A stretch of 18,328 bases of DNA, taken from positions 1-18,328 of the forward strand of contig CALCYP010000118.1 of assembly GCA_937906635.1 (NCBI GenBank), given 5' to 3'. Position 1 is the first letter of the stretch. Each line of letters starts with the position of its first letter. The stretch is from an uncultured bacterium (GTDB lineage Bacteria; Patescibacteriota; Gracilibacteria; Absconditabacterales; Absconditicoccaceae). The notes below the pieces were generated by a model. The model searched no databases, had not been told where the DNA came from, and saw only the letters and a list, made by a program, of their open reading frames with translations. The position numbers and the translations under genes were made by a program. Below, in pieces: positions 1 through 9,047 of the stretch.

Positions 1-38
1 GGCTCAGAATGTTCTGTTAATCATGTCTTTTTTTTCAT
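1..38 (-). CDS. 5' end of an unidentified gene, cut by the window edge
   Basis: A minus-strand ATG opens a frame of 12 complete codons to the window edge, reading MKKKTGLTEHSE with one TGA as Gly. The Lys-rich start and the lack of TAA/TAG are compatible with a real gene, but so short a stretch proves little. The 117 bp upstream (39-155) are very AT-rich and contain nothing else I can name, so they are the likely promoter region. Confidence 0.3.
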
Positions 39-161
39 TTTGATATTTGGTAATAATATAAATAACTTTTTAAATTTTTTGTTTCTTTTTATTTTTTCAA
101 TTACATTATAATTATTAATATGTGTGAAAAATATTCAAAAATTTGTGAAAATTTTTTATAC

Positions 162-191
162 GAAAAAGAGCTGAGAAAATCACAGCTCTTT
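162..191 (-). terminator. Intrinsic terminator with the upstream gene's TGA in its loop
   Basis: On the minus strand a perfect 9-bp stem (AAAGAGCTG / CAGCTCTTT, 165-173 with 183-191) encloses a 9-nt loop and runs into a T tract. The last codons of the membrane protein (Lys-Glu-Leu) lie in the first arm, and the TGA at 180-182 lies in the loop. This fits transcription ending just after that TGA. Confidence 0.7.
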
Positions 192-878
192 ATATTTATT
201 CTTACAACGACCACAAACCTCATGACAACCAGTACATCTAATTGTCATATTTGAAATTTGTGAAAACCGTTCTGGATGCCTTTTTATAGCAATTTCCCAT
301 TCAATGAAATATATCATAGAGATGAAAATTAAGCTATAAGAGGTTACGGATGGAATGAAAACTAATGGAGAATTCAGCATCAGCTGATCCCAACCGTGGA
401 TTCGACAAGTTGTACAGCACTTGTTTTCCATGATAGCACCAAATGGACACCATATGAGAATGAACAGCTTGTCAAATATACGAAGGCCTATAGTACCCAA
501 TATTATCATTTTTTCATTGATAATATTATAGTGGTAAAATACTCCTTCAACAATCAAGAACACAATCCACAGGATCAGTATTTTCACGGCTTGTCTACTC
601 TGATTTTTTATGTCATTTTTTACTCTGACATCATCAGCGGAAATTTTACAAGCAGTGTAATATTTTTTCTTGTGTTTTGTCGCTCCTTTGTGTCGGTCTA
701 TGCAGAACAGAGATTTTGTCGCTGTCCACATTCCGACAATCCAAATAGCAATTAAGCAGTTTGGATACTCTACATAGTTGTCAATTTTAAAGATCTCTTC
801 GTTTTGGGTTACAACCCATATAAACATTAAACTCCAAAATATAATTCCTATGTAAATTTTTCTTTTTTTTATTTTCAT
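180..878 (-). CDS. Cys-rich multi-pass membrane protein, apparently standard-code
   Basis: 232-residue predicted membrane protein of unknown function. Hydrophobic segments lie near residues 8-26, 40-58, 98-118 and 170-190, with a less certain one around 122-145. Two conspicuous regions look family-defining: CCTTCRIHGWD at about 153-163, and the C-terminal RHPERF followed by a CxxC....CxxC cluster. I recall similar uncharacterised proteins from other bacteria and archaea, and the cysteines suggest metal or Fe-S binding, but this is inference. All 10 glycines are GGN codons and none is TGA, unlike its neighbours. The frame ends with TGA inside a terminator hairpin. If the host decodes that TGA as Gly, translation would add GFSQLFFV and stop at TAA (156-158). 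This suggests acquisition from a standard-code organism. The start is the first ATG, with no clear ribosome binding site. Confidence 0.75.
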   Translation of the reverse strand: MKIKKRKIYIGIIFWSLMFIWVVTQNEEIFKIDNYVEYPNCLIAIWIVGMWTATKSLFCIDRHKGATKHKKKYYTACKISADDVRVKNDIKNQSRQAVKILILWIVFLIVEGVFYHYNIINEKMIILGTIGLRIFDKLFILIWCPFGAIMENKCCTTCRIHGWDQLMLNSPLVFIPSVTSYSLIFISMIYFIEWEIAIKRHPERFSQISNMTIRCTGCHEVCGRCKNKYKEL

Positions 879-923
879 ATTCTTTTATTTTTGGGATTAT
901 AATTCAATTATACGACATATGTC

Positions 924-1060
924 ATCCCTTCGGGATTTTTTCATATTCCACATTCCTTGCTGAGGGTGAAACCCTCAGCTATTTGATATTTCGTCCCTCC
1001 GGGACTTATTGTTTCTGACCCCGGGGTTAGGTTTCCGCTTCGCTGAAACCCCGGGCTTTC
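924..1060. repeat. Cluster of REP-like palindromes
   Basis: The gene-free stretch 879-1194 holds consecutive hairpins: 924-936 (ATCCC-ttc-GGGAT, then a T run), 959-979 (GCTGAGGGT-gaa-ACCCTCAGC, perfect), 993-1005 (GTCCC-tcc-GGGAC) and about 1020-1056 (CCCCGGGG plus GGTTTC/GAAACC arms). The block is much GC-richer than its surroundings. Similar clusters in many genomes accompany REP-associated transposases, but none is visible here. The open frame through it (941-1138, -) looks like a by-product of the repeats. Confidence 0.6.
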
Positions 1061-1194
1061 CTCAAGTGGAATAATCAACCTCCCCTGCCCCCTTACCAAT
1101 GAGGGCATAATATGTTTTTGACCCAGGGTAAATCGCAAAAAACAGACTGATTAAAATTTTTAATTCAGTCTACAAATAACCGATTACCCGCGGT

Positions 1195-2298
1195 CTATTT
1201 ATTATAATTCTTAATTAATTCTCTTGCTCTACTTTGGATTTGTTTCCTATTCCGCTCTGTCTCTGCAAATTCTTTGAAATTTGAAACCAATGTTTCGTGA
1301 TTTTTATCCGGTATAAGGATTCAAGATTCAGAACCAACTAATTCAACTGAAGCACCATCATTGAAACCGAATACTGGGACTCAGCAAAGCAAAGCTTCCA
1401 TAGTACAAATTCAAAAACTTTCTTTGGTAATATTGATGAGTCATTTTGATTCACTAATTATTTTCATTTTCTCTTTAGGATTTTCTATTCGTCAAATGAA
1501 TATCACATTATCTCATGCGATTGATTTTAAATACAATTCATCTGGACCGCTTCACATGATCAAAAGCGGCTCTTTTATTTCGTTGAATAGTTTTATAATT
1601 TTATCTACTTCTTTTACAAATTTCACTGTTCTTCAAACATAAATGTAATAATTATTTGGCTGTGAAACTAAATTCGCTGTTTGGAATGCTGGATCGATTT
1701 TTGGATAGACTACATTTCATGTGATTCAGTACAATTCTCTAGCTAATTTTGCTGTATATTGACTATTAAATTCCACTTCATCAAATTGTGTGAATTTTTT
1801 GTCTCGTCTCCTAAGTCTTGGAGTGATAGCTTTGAATAAAGCAAGTTTAAATCACACAAGTTTGTGTGTGTATTCATCATAATGACTTCGAATATATTGC
1901 ATTGGAGAGTGTAAATATAATTTCTTTTTGATATTTGGAACTGAAATATTTTTTGCGATAGCGAATGAAGAAATTATTATTTTATCTGGTGAATATTTTC
2001 TGATTTTCCTAGATAATACTCTCATAAAAAATGGATAAAACATCATCAAATTACGGTAATCAAATATTGATGATAATATTTTAATTTTGTGTTTTGAAAA
2101 ATATAAAAATATTTTGTTTAATCGTTTTGGTAATGCTGTAACTACTTGTAATTTTTTATTTCAAACTAAAATTTCTGATCTATCTGAAAAAAGTGTAAAT
2201 ACTTTTGCTTCTGAGCACTCCTCCTTTTGTATTAAGTCTTGAAAAACATTTAATACTCATCCAGGCATAATTCGACAATTTACAAAAGCTTTTTTCAT
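1195..2298 (-). CDS. GT4-family glycosyltransferase (group 1)
   Basis: 367-residue cytosolic or membrane-associated glycosyltransferase, expected to move a sugar from an NDP-sugar to a surface glycan or lipid-linked acceptor; the substrate cannot be read from sequence. The N-terminal Rossmann half begins KKAFVNCRIMPGGVLNVFQDL, with the glycine pair typical of acceptor loops. The C-terminal half has the GT4 E-x7-E signature (E293 and E301 in ESFGICTME), followed by ALLCGVPVFG, the nearby GASVELVG and SGILIPD. Thirteen glycines are TGA, including the G of the E-x7-E motif. The stop is TAG. The start is the ATG that places the family's usual N-terminus first; no Shine-Dalgarno is visible. It stands alone on this strand, flanked by repeat blocks. 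The ligase-like gene at 12397-13782 may act in the same general pathway. Confidence 0.9.
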
Positions 2299-2434
2299 AA
2301 AATTGTGTAATAGATTGTAAATCAATGTGTATATTATGAAAAGGTGAACAAAAAACAATATTATATTTCTGCTTTATTTTATCAATTTTAATTATTCGAA
2401 TATTATAAAAAGGCGTCAGCCAAAAATTTTTCAT

Positions 2435-2675
2435 TTGTCAGACTGCGTTGAAATTACTGATAAAAATATGCTAAAGCTGTCCAAAAGAATCGGATGTAAC
2501 GATTCTCCGTCATCTTCAGAAAATAAACAAACGAAAAGTATGACTGAAAAATTTTTTAAAGAGTCTTTTGACCGAAGGGCATCCGGCTTCAGCAGGATTA
2601 GCCACTTTTGTGACTCTGGACAAAAGTGACTGTAAGGAATGCCGCAAGGCGGTATGGCCCGCCGGGGGCAAAAAA
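2435..2675. repeat. GC-richer repeat-like block without a credible gene
   Basis: The gap 2299-2765 begins with an AT-rich probable promoter for the glycosyltransferase (several TATAAT-like hexamers, none with a good -35). It continues into this less AT-rich block. The block contains a 9-bp perfect inverted repeat (2603-2611 with 2620-2628, CACTTTTGT/ACAAAAGTG) and a short CCGC/GCGG hairpin at 2642-2652, then a G/C run. Both strands have an overlapping open frame, a pattern I associate with non-coding dispersed repeats. I cannot name the element. Confidence 0.4.
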
Positions 2676-2765
2676 TATGCAATTTTTATGTTGAAATGAG
2701 GTCTGAAAACTATATCATGAAATTATGAGTACTTGACTCAGCGTTTTTATTGTTAAATTTAAATT

Positions 2766-3209
2766 ATGGCTGAAGAACAAAAAGAAGAAGTGAAAATTGT
2801 TTTGAGCAAATATGACAAAAAACAACTAAAATGGAATATTGTCAAATTTATCATATGATTAATTTTACTTGCTTTATCTCGATGATATATCCAAAATCAC
2901 CCAGCAGAAAAAGTGAGTGTTTTCTCATGATTTGATGTATTATGGCAAAAAGTTGAGGTATTTTTTCATAATACATTTAAAGGAAATTGAGATATTTTGG
3001 AGAGGAAATATAGTTTGGAAAAATATTATAAAGAATTATTAAATATGGCTGAATGAAATGAATGTTTGAGCACAGATCAGTATAATGAAATATCAGAAGT
3101 TTATGAGAAATTAAAAGCAGAAGACAACGGCACACTAAACGAGGTATTGCCTTGATATATAGAAAAGGCATACAAATTTGAGGCTATAGTACAGAATGAT
3201 AATTGTTAG
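2766..3209 (+). CDS. Small single-pass membrane protein, unknown function
   Basis: 147-residue protein visible only with TGA as Gly (at least seven TGA codons). A charged N-terminus (about residues 1-27, Lys/Glu-rich) is followed by one hydrophobic segment (about 28-42, IVKFIIGLILLALS) and a mostly hydrophilic, helical, Lys/Glu-rich remainder ending in a single Cys and TAG. I do not recognise a family. The ATG lies a few bases after an AT-rich stretch; TTGACT at about 2733 could be a -35, which would make the message nearly leaderless. No Shine-Dalgarno is present. The gene stands alone between two repeat blocks. The K/E/N-rich composition and the clean TAG make a real gene likely. Confidence 0.65.
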
Positions 3210-3244
3210 CAATATAACTTAATTCTGATTAATATATAGGATTC

Positions 3245-3439
3245 GTCCCGTTGGGACTTTTAATGATCTTTTGTTGAAATACCAACGGCTAAAGCTGTTG
3301 GTTAAAGTTCACTGGATTTATATATTTTACTGGTTAAGTCGCGATGCGACTTTTCTTTTTTTATATATTTTTAGATACAACTAATGGCTTTAGCCATTAG
3401 TTATAAACAATATATAGGGAAAATTAGTCGCAAAGCGAC
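3245..3439. repeat. Second cluster of REP-like hairpins
   Basis: Five hairpins lie between 3210 and 3458: 3245-3257 (GTCCC-gtt-GGGAC), 3281-3302 (ACCAACGGCT/AGCTGTTGGT, one mismatch), 3337-3351 (AGTCGC-gat-GCGACT followed by a T-rich run), 3379-3402 (11-bp perfect arms, AACTAATGGCT) and 3427-3439 (GTCGC-aaa-GCGAC). The first resembles the GTCCC/GGGAC unit at 993-1005, so the two clusters may belong to one repeat family. The 3337-3351 hairpin could also terminate transcripts of the gene ending at 3209. Confidence 0.6.
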
Positions 3440-3458
3440 GATTCAATAAATTCGTATA

Positions 3459-4694
3459 TTATCCACCAATAGCGTGAATTAACCACTTGATTGGATATAG
3501 CAAATCGATTCAAACTCTGACTTTGAAATCATTGTAGATTATAAGGATTCCAAGTCACATCAAGATAATGAAAAAGACTGTATTTACATATCACTCTATT
3601 GTGAAATATTTTTCTTTTTTCAGTCAAAAGACTTGCTGTATTATCACACTCAAGGTCCTTCATCCATCCAATGCAGGGATTGGCAAGATGTTGAATATTG
3701 CAAGAGCTAATGAGATCATTCCTGCAAAAGCTAAATAAACGGTCCGATCTCCATTATACATCAATTCTTTTAGGACTACAATGACTCAGACAGGTCCTGA
3801 AAGAGAATTTAATGAATCTTGCCTTTGTGATTTGTCAGCAGAAAATGCCTTTTTTAATACTGTTCAAAGTGATGAAAATGTTAATTTCCATTCCGCTCAA
3901 ATTTCTTTTAATCACATCCACATTGCTTTGTAAAATGGATATTTTATTGGTTGTAACTCTAAGCTTTTTGATGAAGCATAGGTGATTCCCAAAATACAAC
4001 TATCAATTGGACATGTCGCACTTCATTGTAAAGTCTCTCAATCTCTGGTATATTCGATAGTAATTTCCTTTCAAATAGAGTCTTTTAGCGTTTGTCAGAG
4101 ATTTCGTGAATTCACAGCTAATCAGTTGACTGCTGTAATTTCATCTCATTCTTGGAGTCATAAATCATCAACTAAATACCCTGAAATAGTAGATGTAACT
4201 ATCAATGGAACTTCGGTTCCTTCTAATTCCATGAGTCACAATTCTTGTAAATAAGAATATGTAGGCATCAATAAACTATGACTTTCTCATTTTATTGAAT
4301 TTTCTGGCAATATTGAAAGTGGTTGTGTTCATGCAGTGAATATGACTGTAAATAGTACCCATGCTACCAAAAAGTTTGCAGTCACTCATCAAAGCAAAAT
4401 CACAATTTTTTTCCAGAATTTTGCGGACATAAAACTATCTGGGGCATTGAAATCATCAGGATTGCTTGGGTCTTCTCATTTCAAGCTACAGAATCATCCC
4501 AAAGGGATAGCATTTGCTGTATACTCTGTCCCTTTTTTATCTTTTCAAAGCTTGCAGATTTTTGGAGGGATTCAGATACCAAATTCCAACACTTTTACTC
4601 CTGATTTCCTTGCTGCAGTAAAGTGTCAAAGCTCGTGAAGGATAATCAGTACCATAAACATCAATATTCAAGCAATTATAGCAATAGCAACCAT
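3459..4694 (-). CDS. rseP: RseP-type site-2 zinc metalloprotease (M50B)
   Basis: 411-residue integral membrane protease that cuts transmembrane segments of substrates such as anti-sigma factors or leftover signal peptides. The first helix carries HELGH (H20, E21, H24), the zinc and catalytic site. The expected LGGF, VTANF and PDZ regions follow (SGYLVDDLGLQEGDEITAVNG), then the second metal motif NILPIPALDGGR with D343 and a final hydrophobic helix. The length is close to typical RseP. TGA supplies many glycines, including the G of HELGH and one G of LDGG. The start is the ATG directly before the first helix, and the stop is TAA. A TTGTTT-16-TATAAT promoter lies about 40 bp upstream. The next gene upstream (4833-5408) is on the same strand and could be functionally linked, but the intervening promoter suggests separate expression. 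Confidence 0.95.
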
Positions 4695-4735
4695 ATTTTA
4701 TTTTTTAAATAAACTAAAAAAAATGTGATTTAGTG

Positions 4736-4763
4736 ATTATAATAAAATGTATAAGAAAAACAA
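4736..4763 (-). promoter_or_regulatory. Promoter of rseP
   Basis: On the minus strand TTGTTT (4758-4763), a 16-bp spacer and a perfect TATAAT (4736-4741) lie so that transcription would start about 35 nt before the rseP ATG. Confidence 0.55.
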
Positions 4764-4832
4764 GAAAAGTAAGTAAAAAAATTCAGATTTGGAAATTTAT
4801 AATTGAAAATTTTATGTTTCGATTTTTCCAAT

Positions 4833-5408
4833 TTATTCTATAACTGAAAATTCTAATTTTATATTTGATCAATGTAATATTTGTAAGTATACACTATCTA
4901 TTTTTCACCTTCAGAGCAATTTATATAAGATTGTTCAGCCATTCACATCTGAATATCAATCGAAATTCGATAAATCTACTTCATACACATCATCACTTAT
5001 TCTTTTTAGTCCATTTATAGGTATTTTATATTCTTTCATTCATAATATTGTATCTTTATATATTAATATTATTGTTCAGTTTCATCATTCGTTTGAATTT
5101 TCTCAATATACTTTTACATTTAGTTTATTTCAATTTTCATCATATAAATTTAATTTGAATTTAAAGTTTTTTCGAGTCAATGTTTCTGGTACAACTGAAG
5201 AAATTGGAATACGGAGAGCTGTCTGTGGTCCATTAACACTGATAGACATATCATTTCATCACCATGATACTTGTTGAATTACTCAGTTTGAATCTTCTCT
5301 AAGTAATCATGACTTCAAGTCATTAGACATTTTCAATCTTGCGAAGAATAATAATCAAAATATTGTTACAACCAATACTACTGCAATTACTAATGATTTT
5401 TTTTTCAT
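4833..5408 (-). CDS. Membrane-anchored or exported protein, unknown function
   Basis: 191-residue protein with a basic N-terminus (MKKKS) and one hydrophobic segment at about residues 5-22 (LVIAVVLVVTIFGLLFF), so a signal anchor or uncleaved signal peptide. No lipobox Cys is seen. The rest is hydrophilic and rich in predicted beta-strand patterns (alternating hydrophobic residues, Asn/Gly turns), as in extracytoplasmic beta-sandwich domains. I do not recognise a family. TGA codes many of its glycines, including paired GG. It ends in TAA about 140 bp upstream of rseP on the same strand and is divergent from tatD. Confidence 0.75.
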
Positions 5409-5530
5409 TAAATTATATTTAATAAATAAAAATTTTTCTATCTGTAATCAGATAAATCAATCTTTGTTGTGGTGCTATGATAATCAGATTGAATTGAAAT
5501 TCAAGTGACTATTTGCTTAAAAAAAATTTT

Positions 5531-5558
5531 TTGATTTTTGTTGTTATTTGATTATACT
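5531..5558 (+). promoter_or_regulatory. Promoter of tatD
   Basis: TTGATT (5531-5536), a 16-bp spacer and TATACT (5553-5558), about 20 nt before the expected transcript leader reaches the ATG at 5586. Confidence 0.55.
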
Positions 5559-5585
5559 AAATTTATTTATTTCAAAAATATTGTC

Positions 5586-6401
5586 ATGCTTGATTCACAT
5601 ACACATTTAAATTCTTGAACTCTATTCCAAGATTGGCAAAAACATATTTCTGATTTTGAAAAAGAATGATGAAATAGACTCGTAAATGCATGATCAGATT
5701 GGAAATATAATGAAAATTGAATCACGATTTGCAAAGAATATAAATGAAAATCTTATATCAAATGTACATTATGACTTCATCCACTGGAAGTAGTTGAGTG
5801 AAAAATCACGCAAGAAAATATTGATGAAGAATTGATGAGATTAGAAAATATGTATATAGAAAACAAAGAATATGTAGTTGCTATAGGTGAAATTGGGATT
5901 GATGTACATTACGATTGAGAGCCAAATTTGGAATTACAAAAAGAATTATTTGATAAACAGATGAAACTTGCGAGAAAATATGGTTTGCCTGTTGTTATCC
6001 ATTCAAGAGATGACTTTGATTCTACATATGAAATATTGGAAAATTATAAAGATTTGAAAATCTACATTCACTGTCGGTGATATTGACCACAACAAATAGC
6101 AAAAGTTCAAAACAATTTTCCAAATTTATGGATTTGATTTTGCGGAAACACCACATATCCAAGTGCACAAAATCTCAGGGACAGTCTGAAAATGGTAAAT
6201 TTAGATAAATTATTGATTGAAACAGACGCTCCTTATTTACCAGTAAAAGAGTTTAGAGGACAAACGAATACACCTGCTATGATTACACATTTATATGATT
6301 TTATTTCAGATTTTTTGTGAATAGAGAGAAGTAAACTTGAAAAGCAAGTGGAAGAAAATTTTGATAGATTGTATATTGCTACTTTCGTAGCCTGCCAATA
6401 G
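5586..6401 (+). CDS. tatD: TatD-family metal-dependent deoxyribonuclease
   Basis: 271-residue cytosolic TIM-barrel hydrolase. The family has 3'-5' exonuclease/DNase activity linked to DNA repair and degradation. Metal-binding landmarks are all present in order: DSHTHLN (H5, H7), AIGEIGID (E102), IHSRD (H139), IHCRGYG (H162) and ETDAPYLP (D214), followed by the usual RGQTNTP. The length is normal for TatD. Several glycines are TGA, including paired TGA-TGA near residue 28. The start begins directly at the DSHTH strand as in other TatD proteins. The stop TAG lies just before a double palindrome that separates it from the convergent ATPase gene. Confidence 0.93.
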
Positions 6402-6406
6402 CCATT

Positions 6407-6442
6407 AGCTAATAGCTATTAGCTGTCCGATTTTAATCGGAC
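6407..6442. terminator. Tandem palindromes between convergent genes, likely bidirectional terminator
   Basis: Two adjacent palindromes fill the 41-bp gap: AGCTAATAG/CTATTAGCT (6407-6424, perfect 18-bp) and GTCCGA-ttttaa-TCGGAC (6425-6442). The second abuts the stop codon of the minus-strand ATPase gene (6443-6445). The position between two gene ends fits a shared terminator, although no long T tract follows in either direction. Confidence 0.5.
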
Positions 6443-8926
6443 CTATACTCAAATTCTGAAGTAGATTTCTTTGTCTACGAGTTCCCTCTTCGTTCATCGT
6501 TTTAGAGAAGAAATTTGTTTCATTATTTCAATTTTTTCTGGTGTATTCAATGGCGGATCTCAATATATTGTCCTACTTGTCAAAGAGAAAGGTCTTGACT
6601 GAGATCAGTTAATACTCATTTTCATGATTCACTTAAATATTTCTGAACTCTGTAAATCCATTTTGGTAAACTCTGGACTAAATTCATTTTCCAGGAATTC
6701 TGCATCTGGAGCTCAAACTTTTAGTGCAAATATAGTTCAGACATTACCAAATATTGTTTTTGAAAGATCTAAAGCCCCTCCAAGTCATTCTTTTTTTAAT
6801 TGATCAATGTACTGATGTGCCATAGTAAGTCAAAGTCTATATTTTCTGGCTTCAGACAAAATACTTTCAAAAGACTGTGACACATAATTTTGGAATTCAT
6901 CCACATAAAGGAAGAATGGGACTCTTTCATCTTCTGGGATTGCAGCTCTCCTCAATGCAGCAAGTTTGATTTGCATAGCTACCATTCTACCAATCAATTG
7001 GCTATTTGTCTCTCAACTTAATCATTTTGCTAATTTACACATTATTACTTTTTTCTGTTGCATCGCCTCACCAAAATTAAATGCAGATTTTGGTTGTCAC
7101 ACAACTCATCTAACATAAGTTGATGTAGTAAATGGTGAAAACTTAGCTTGAATAAACGGAATAATCTCTTGCTTTTCTCTATCTCACATTTTCTTGTATG
7201 TCTTATTCCACCGAGAAGCAATTACTGGATTTTTTACATTTCTAATTTTTGCTTCTGCAAAAGCATCATCAGTAAACAATCTCATTATATCCAAAAGAGT
7301 TCATCAATCTGGCTGTTCCATGAGTAAAAAACAAGAGTTACGAAAATAGTCCTGGATACGTGGACCAAAAATTTCACTTCAATACATATCTACAAACATT
7401 TCAACCATATCATTTGTAAGGACATCTCTTTCATCATCTGTCTTTGCTCAATCAAGTGGATTAAAAGCGATTGGATAATCTGTATTCGATAAATCAAAAT
7501 AAATTAAATCGTCAATTCTTTCCTTTGGAAAATATTTCATTAGTGTATCAACCAAATCTCCATGAGGATCAATCACACAGAAACCATTTCATCTCCTCAT
7601 ATCCTCCTTTGCTTGAGTCAAAATCATAGTTGATTTTCATGTTCACGTCTGTCAGATAATATAAACATGTCTAAATCTATCTTTATCTGTCAAATAAACA
7701 TCTCTCCTAACTCAACCAAAATCATTTCGTCATAAATGCATTCATTCTGTCGGTAAATTATCTGGAGCCGAAATGATTTTTCCAAGTTGCCACATAATAC
7801 GCGGATTTTGATTAAATCTGGAATGAGGAAAATGGATAATTGAAGACAATTCTTTTATGTTTAGCATATTTTTTTTATCAAAATCTTTTAAGTCTTCAAA
7901 TGTCGGATAATGTGTATAAAAATCTCTTAAAACAATATCTTTTGCAAACATTCTGATATCTTTAATTTTTTTCAATTTCAATGTATTTAATCAAATGTAA
8001 TTATATTGGTTAAATAGCCTTCACATTTCATCTACCATTTTTGATGTCCTTGTTTTATCAGGAGACACAGCAAACACTCTAATTTTTGTCAGAAATATTT
8101 CATCATCCATTTTTTTATCAAAATCTTGCAATTGTGCCTGAGAAAAATCATGCTTATGTTTTTCTTCTTTATTTTTTTCATGTTTAGTATCTTCTTTTGA
8201 TCAGGCCTTCCATATTTTTAAAAGCATGGATTTTCGCCATCAAAAATCTTTTCATTCTTTTATTTTTTCAGCCTTTTTTCTCATTTTTTTCAAAACACTT
8301 TCATGTAATGGTTGCACCAATATCTGCAAATCTAATCTCTCATCTTTATTTACACTATTGTATGCAGATAGAATACTGTCCATCGGATCTGCTTCAAAAC
8401 TTTCATAGGTTTTGATAGGATGGACACTATCTTTTGTCGGATAAAATTGTCATCCAGACATATATTTTCATGCTTCCAAAAATTTTGGTTGTTCACATTC
8501 TTCTATAAATGCACTCGGATAAAATGCCGCTATCATCTTTTTTACTGTTGAAACATGTTCTTTTGGAATTCATAAAAAATATTTAATTTGTTCTTTTTCT
8601 GCTACGAGCTCCATACTAATGTAGTTGTTTCAAAATATTCTATTTTTTCGATTATCTTCGTATATACAATAAAAGTTTTTGAATACTTGATTCATCACTT
8701 CAATATTGTCTTTCATCTGCTGTGTATGGTCAGTCGCTTCAATATCTCCAGATTTTGCGGCTGCTTTTTTTTCTAATCTCACTTGTATAAATCTCAAATT
8801 TTCTGCTTGTTTGAGTGTGTGTTTTTGTTTAATATTTAAGAAAATTAATCTATATGCAGCCTTACCAGCGTAATATATAGCAAATATTCATCATATACAC
8901 AATAATATTATCAATAATACAACCAT
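6443..8926 (-). CDS. Membrane-anchored HerA/TraD-like ATPase (T4SS coupling-protein type)
   Basis: 827-residue protein with one N-terminal transmembrane segment (about residues 2-17), a long charged middle region, and a C-terminal RecA/HerA-FtsK-type motor domain. Walker A is GQTGTGKST (G425-T433, K431), and all three of its glycines are TGA codons. VIDPHGDLVD follows, as in TraG/TraD/DUF87 proteins. Walker B is FFLYVDEF (D676, E677), and the region around MAHQYIDQL matches the sensor segment of coupling proteins. Such ATPases pump DNA or proteins across membranes using ATP. Related proteins are common in candidate-phyla-radiation genomes without a full conjugation system, and no other T4SS gene is visible here. 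The start is the ATG before the hydrophobic segment; the stop is TAG. Possible -10 hexamers lie in the AT-rich 120 bp upstream. Confidence 0.9.
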
Positions 8927-9047
8927 AAATTCGTGAATAAAATAAAATTATCTCGTTTATTATTATAATAAAACATATAAAAAATGGAAAAAATTTATTA
9001 TAATATTATTATTTTCTTAACCAAAAATCTTAAAAATATATATAATA

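Noticed and set aside
396..755. Plus-strand open frame of 119 codons
   Set aside because: It lies wholly antisense to the membrane protein at 180-878, which has coherent helices and conserved-looking Cys motifs; the plus frame resembles nothing.
941..1138. Minus-strand open frame of 65 codons
   Set aside because: It runs through the hairpin cluster and its sequence simply reflects the palindromes.
1361..1642. Plus-strand open frame of 93 codons
   Set aside because: Antisense shadow of the glycosyltransferase gene.
2435..2629. Plus-strand frame SDCVEIT...SGQK and its antisense partner
   Set aside because: Starts on TTG, overlaps an equally open antisense frame, and lies in a repeat-like block with hairpins; no protein-like features.
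3982..4638. Two plus-strand open frames (3982-4254, 4336-4638)
   Set aside because: Antisense to rseP, whose HELGH and LDGG motifs fix the true strand.
8197..8776. Plus-strand Phe-rich open frames
   Set aside because: Antisense to the Lys/Glu-rich middle of the ATPase, which produces Phe-rich shadow frames.
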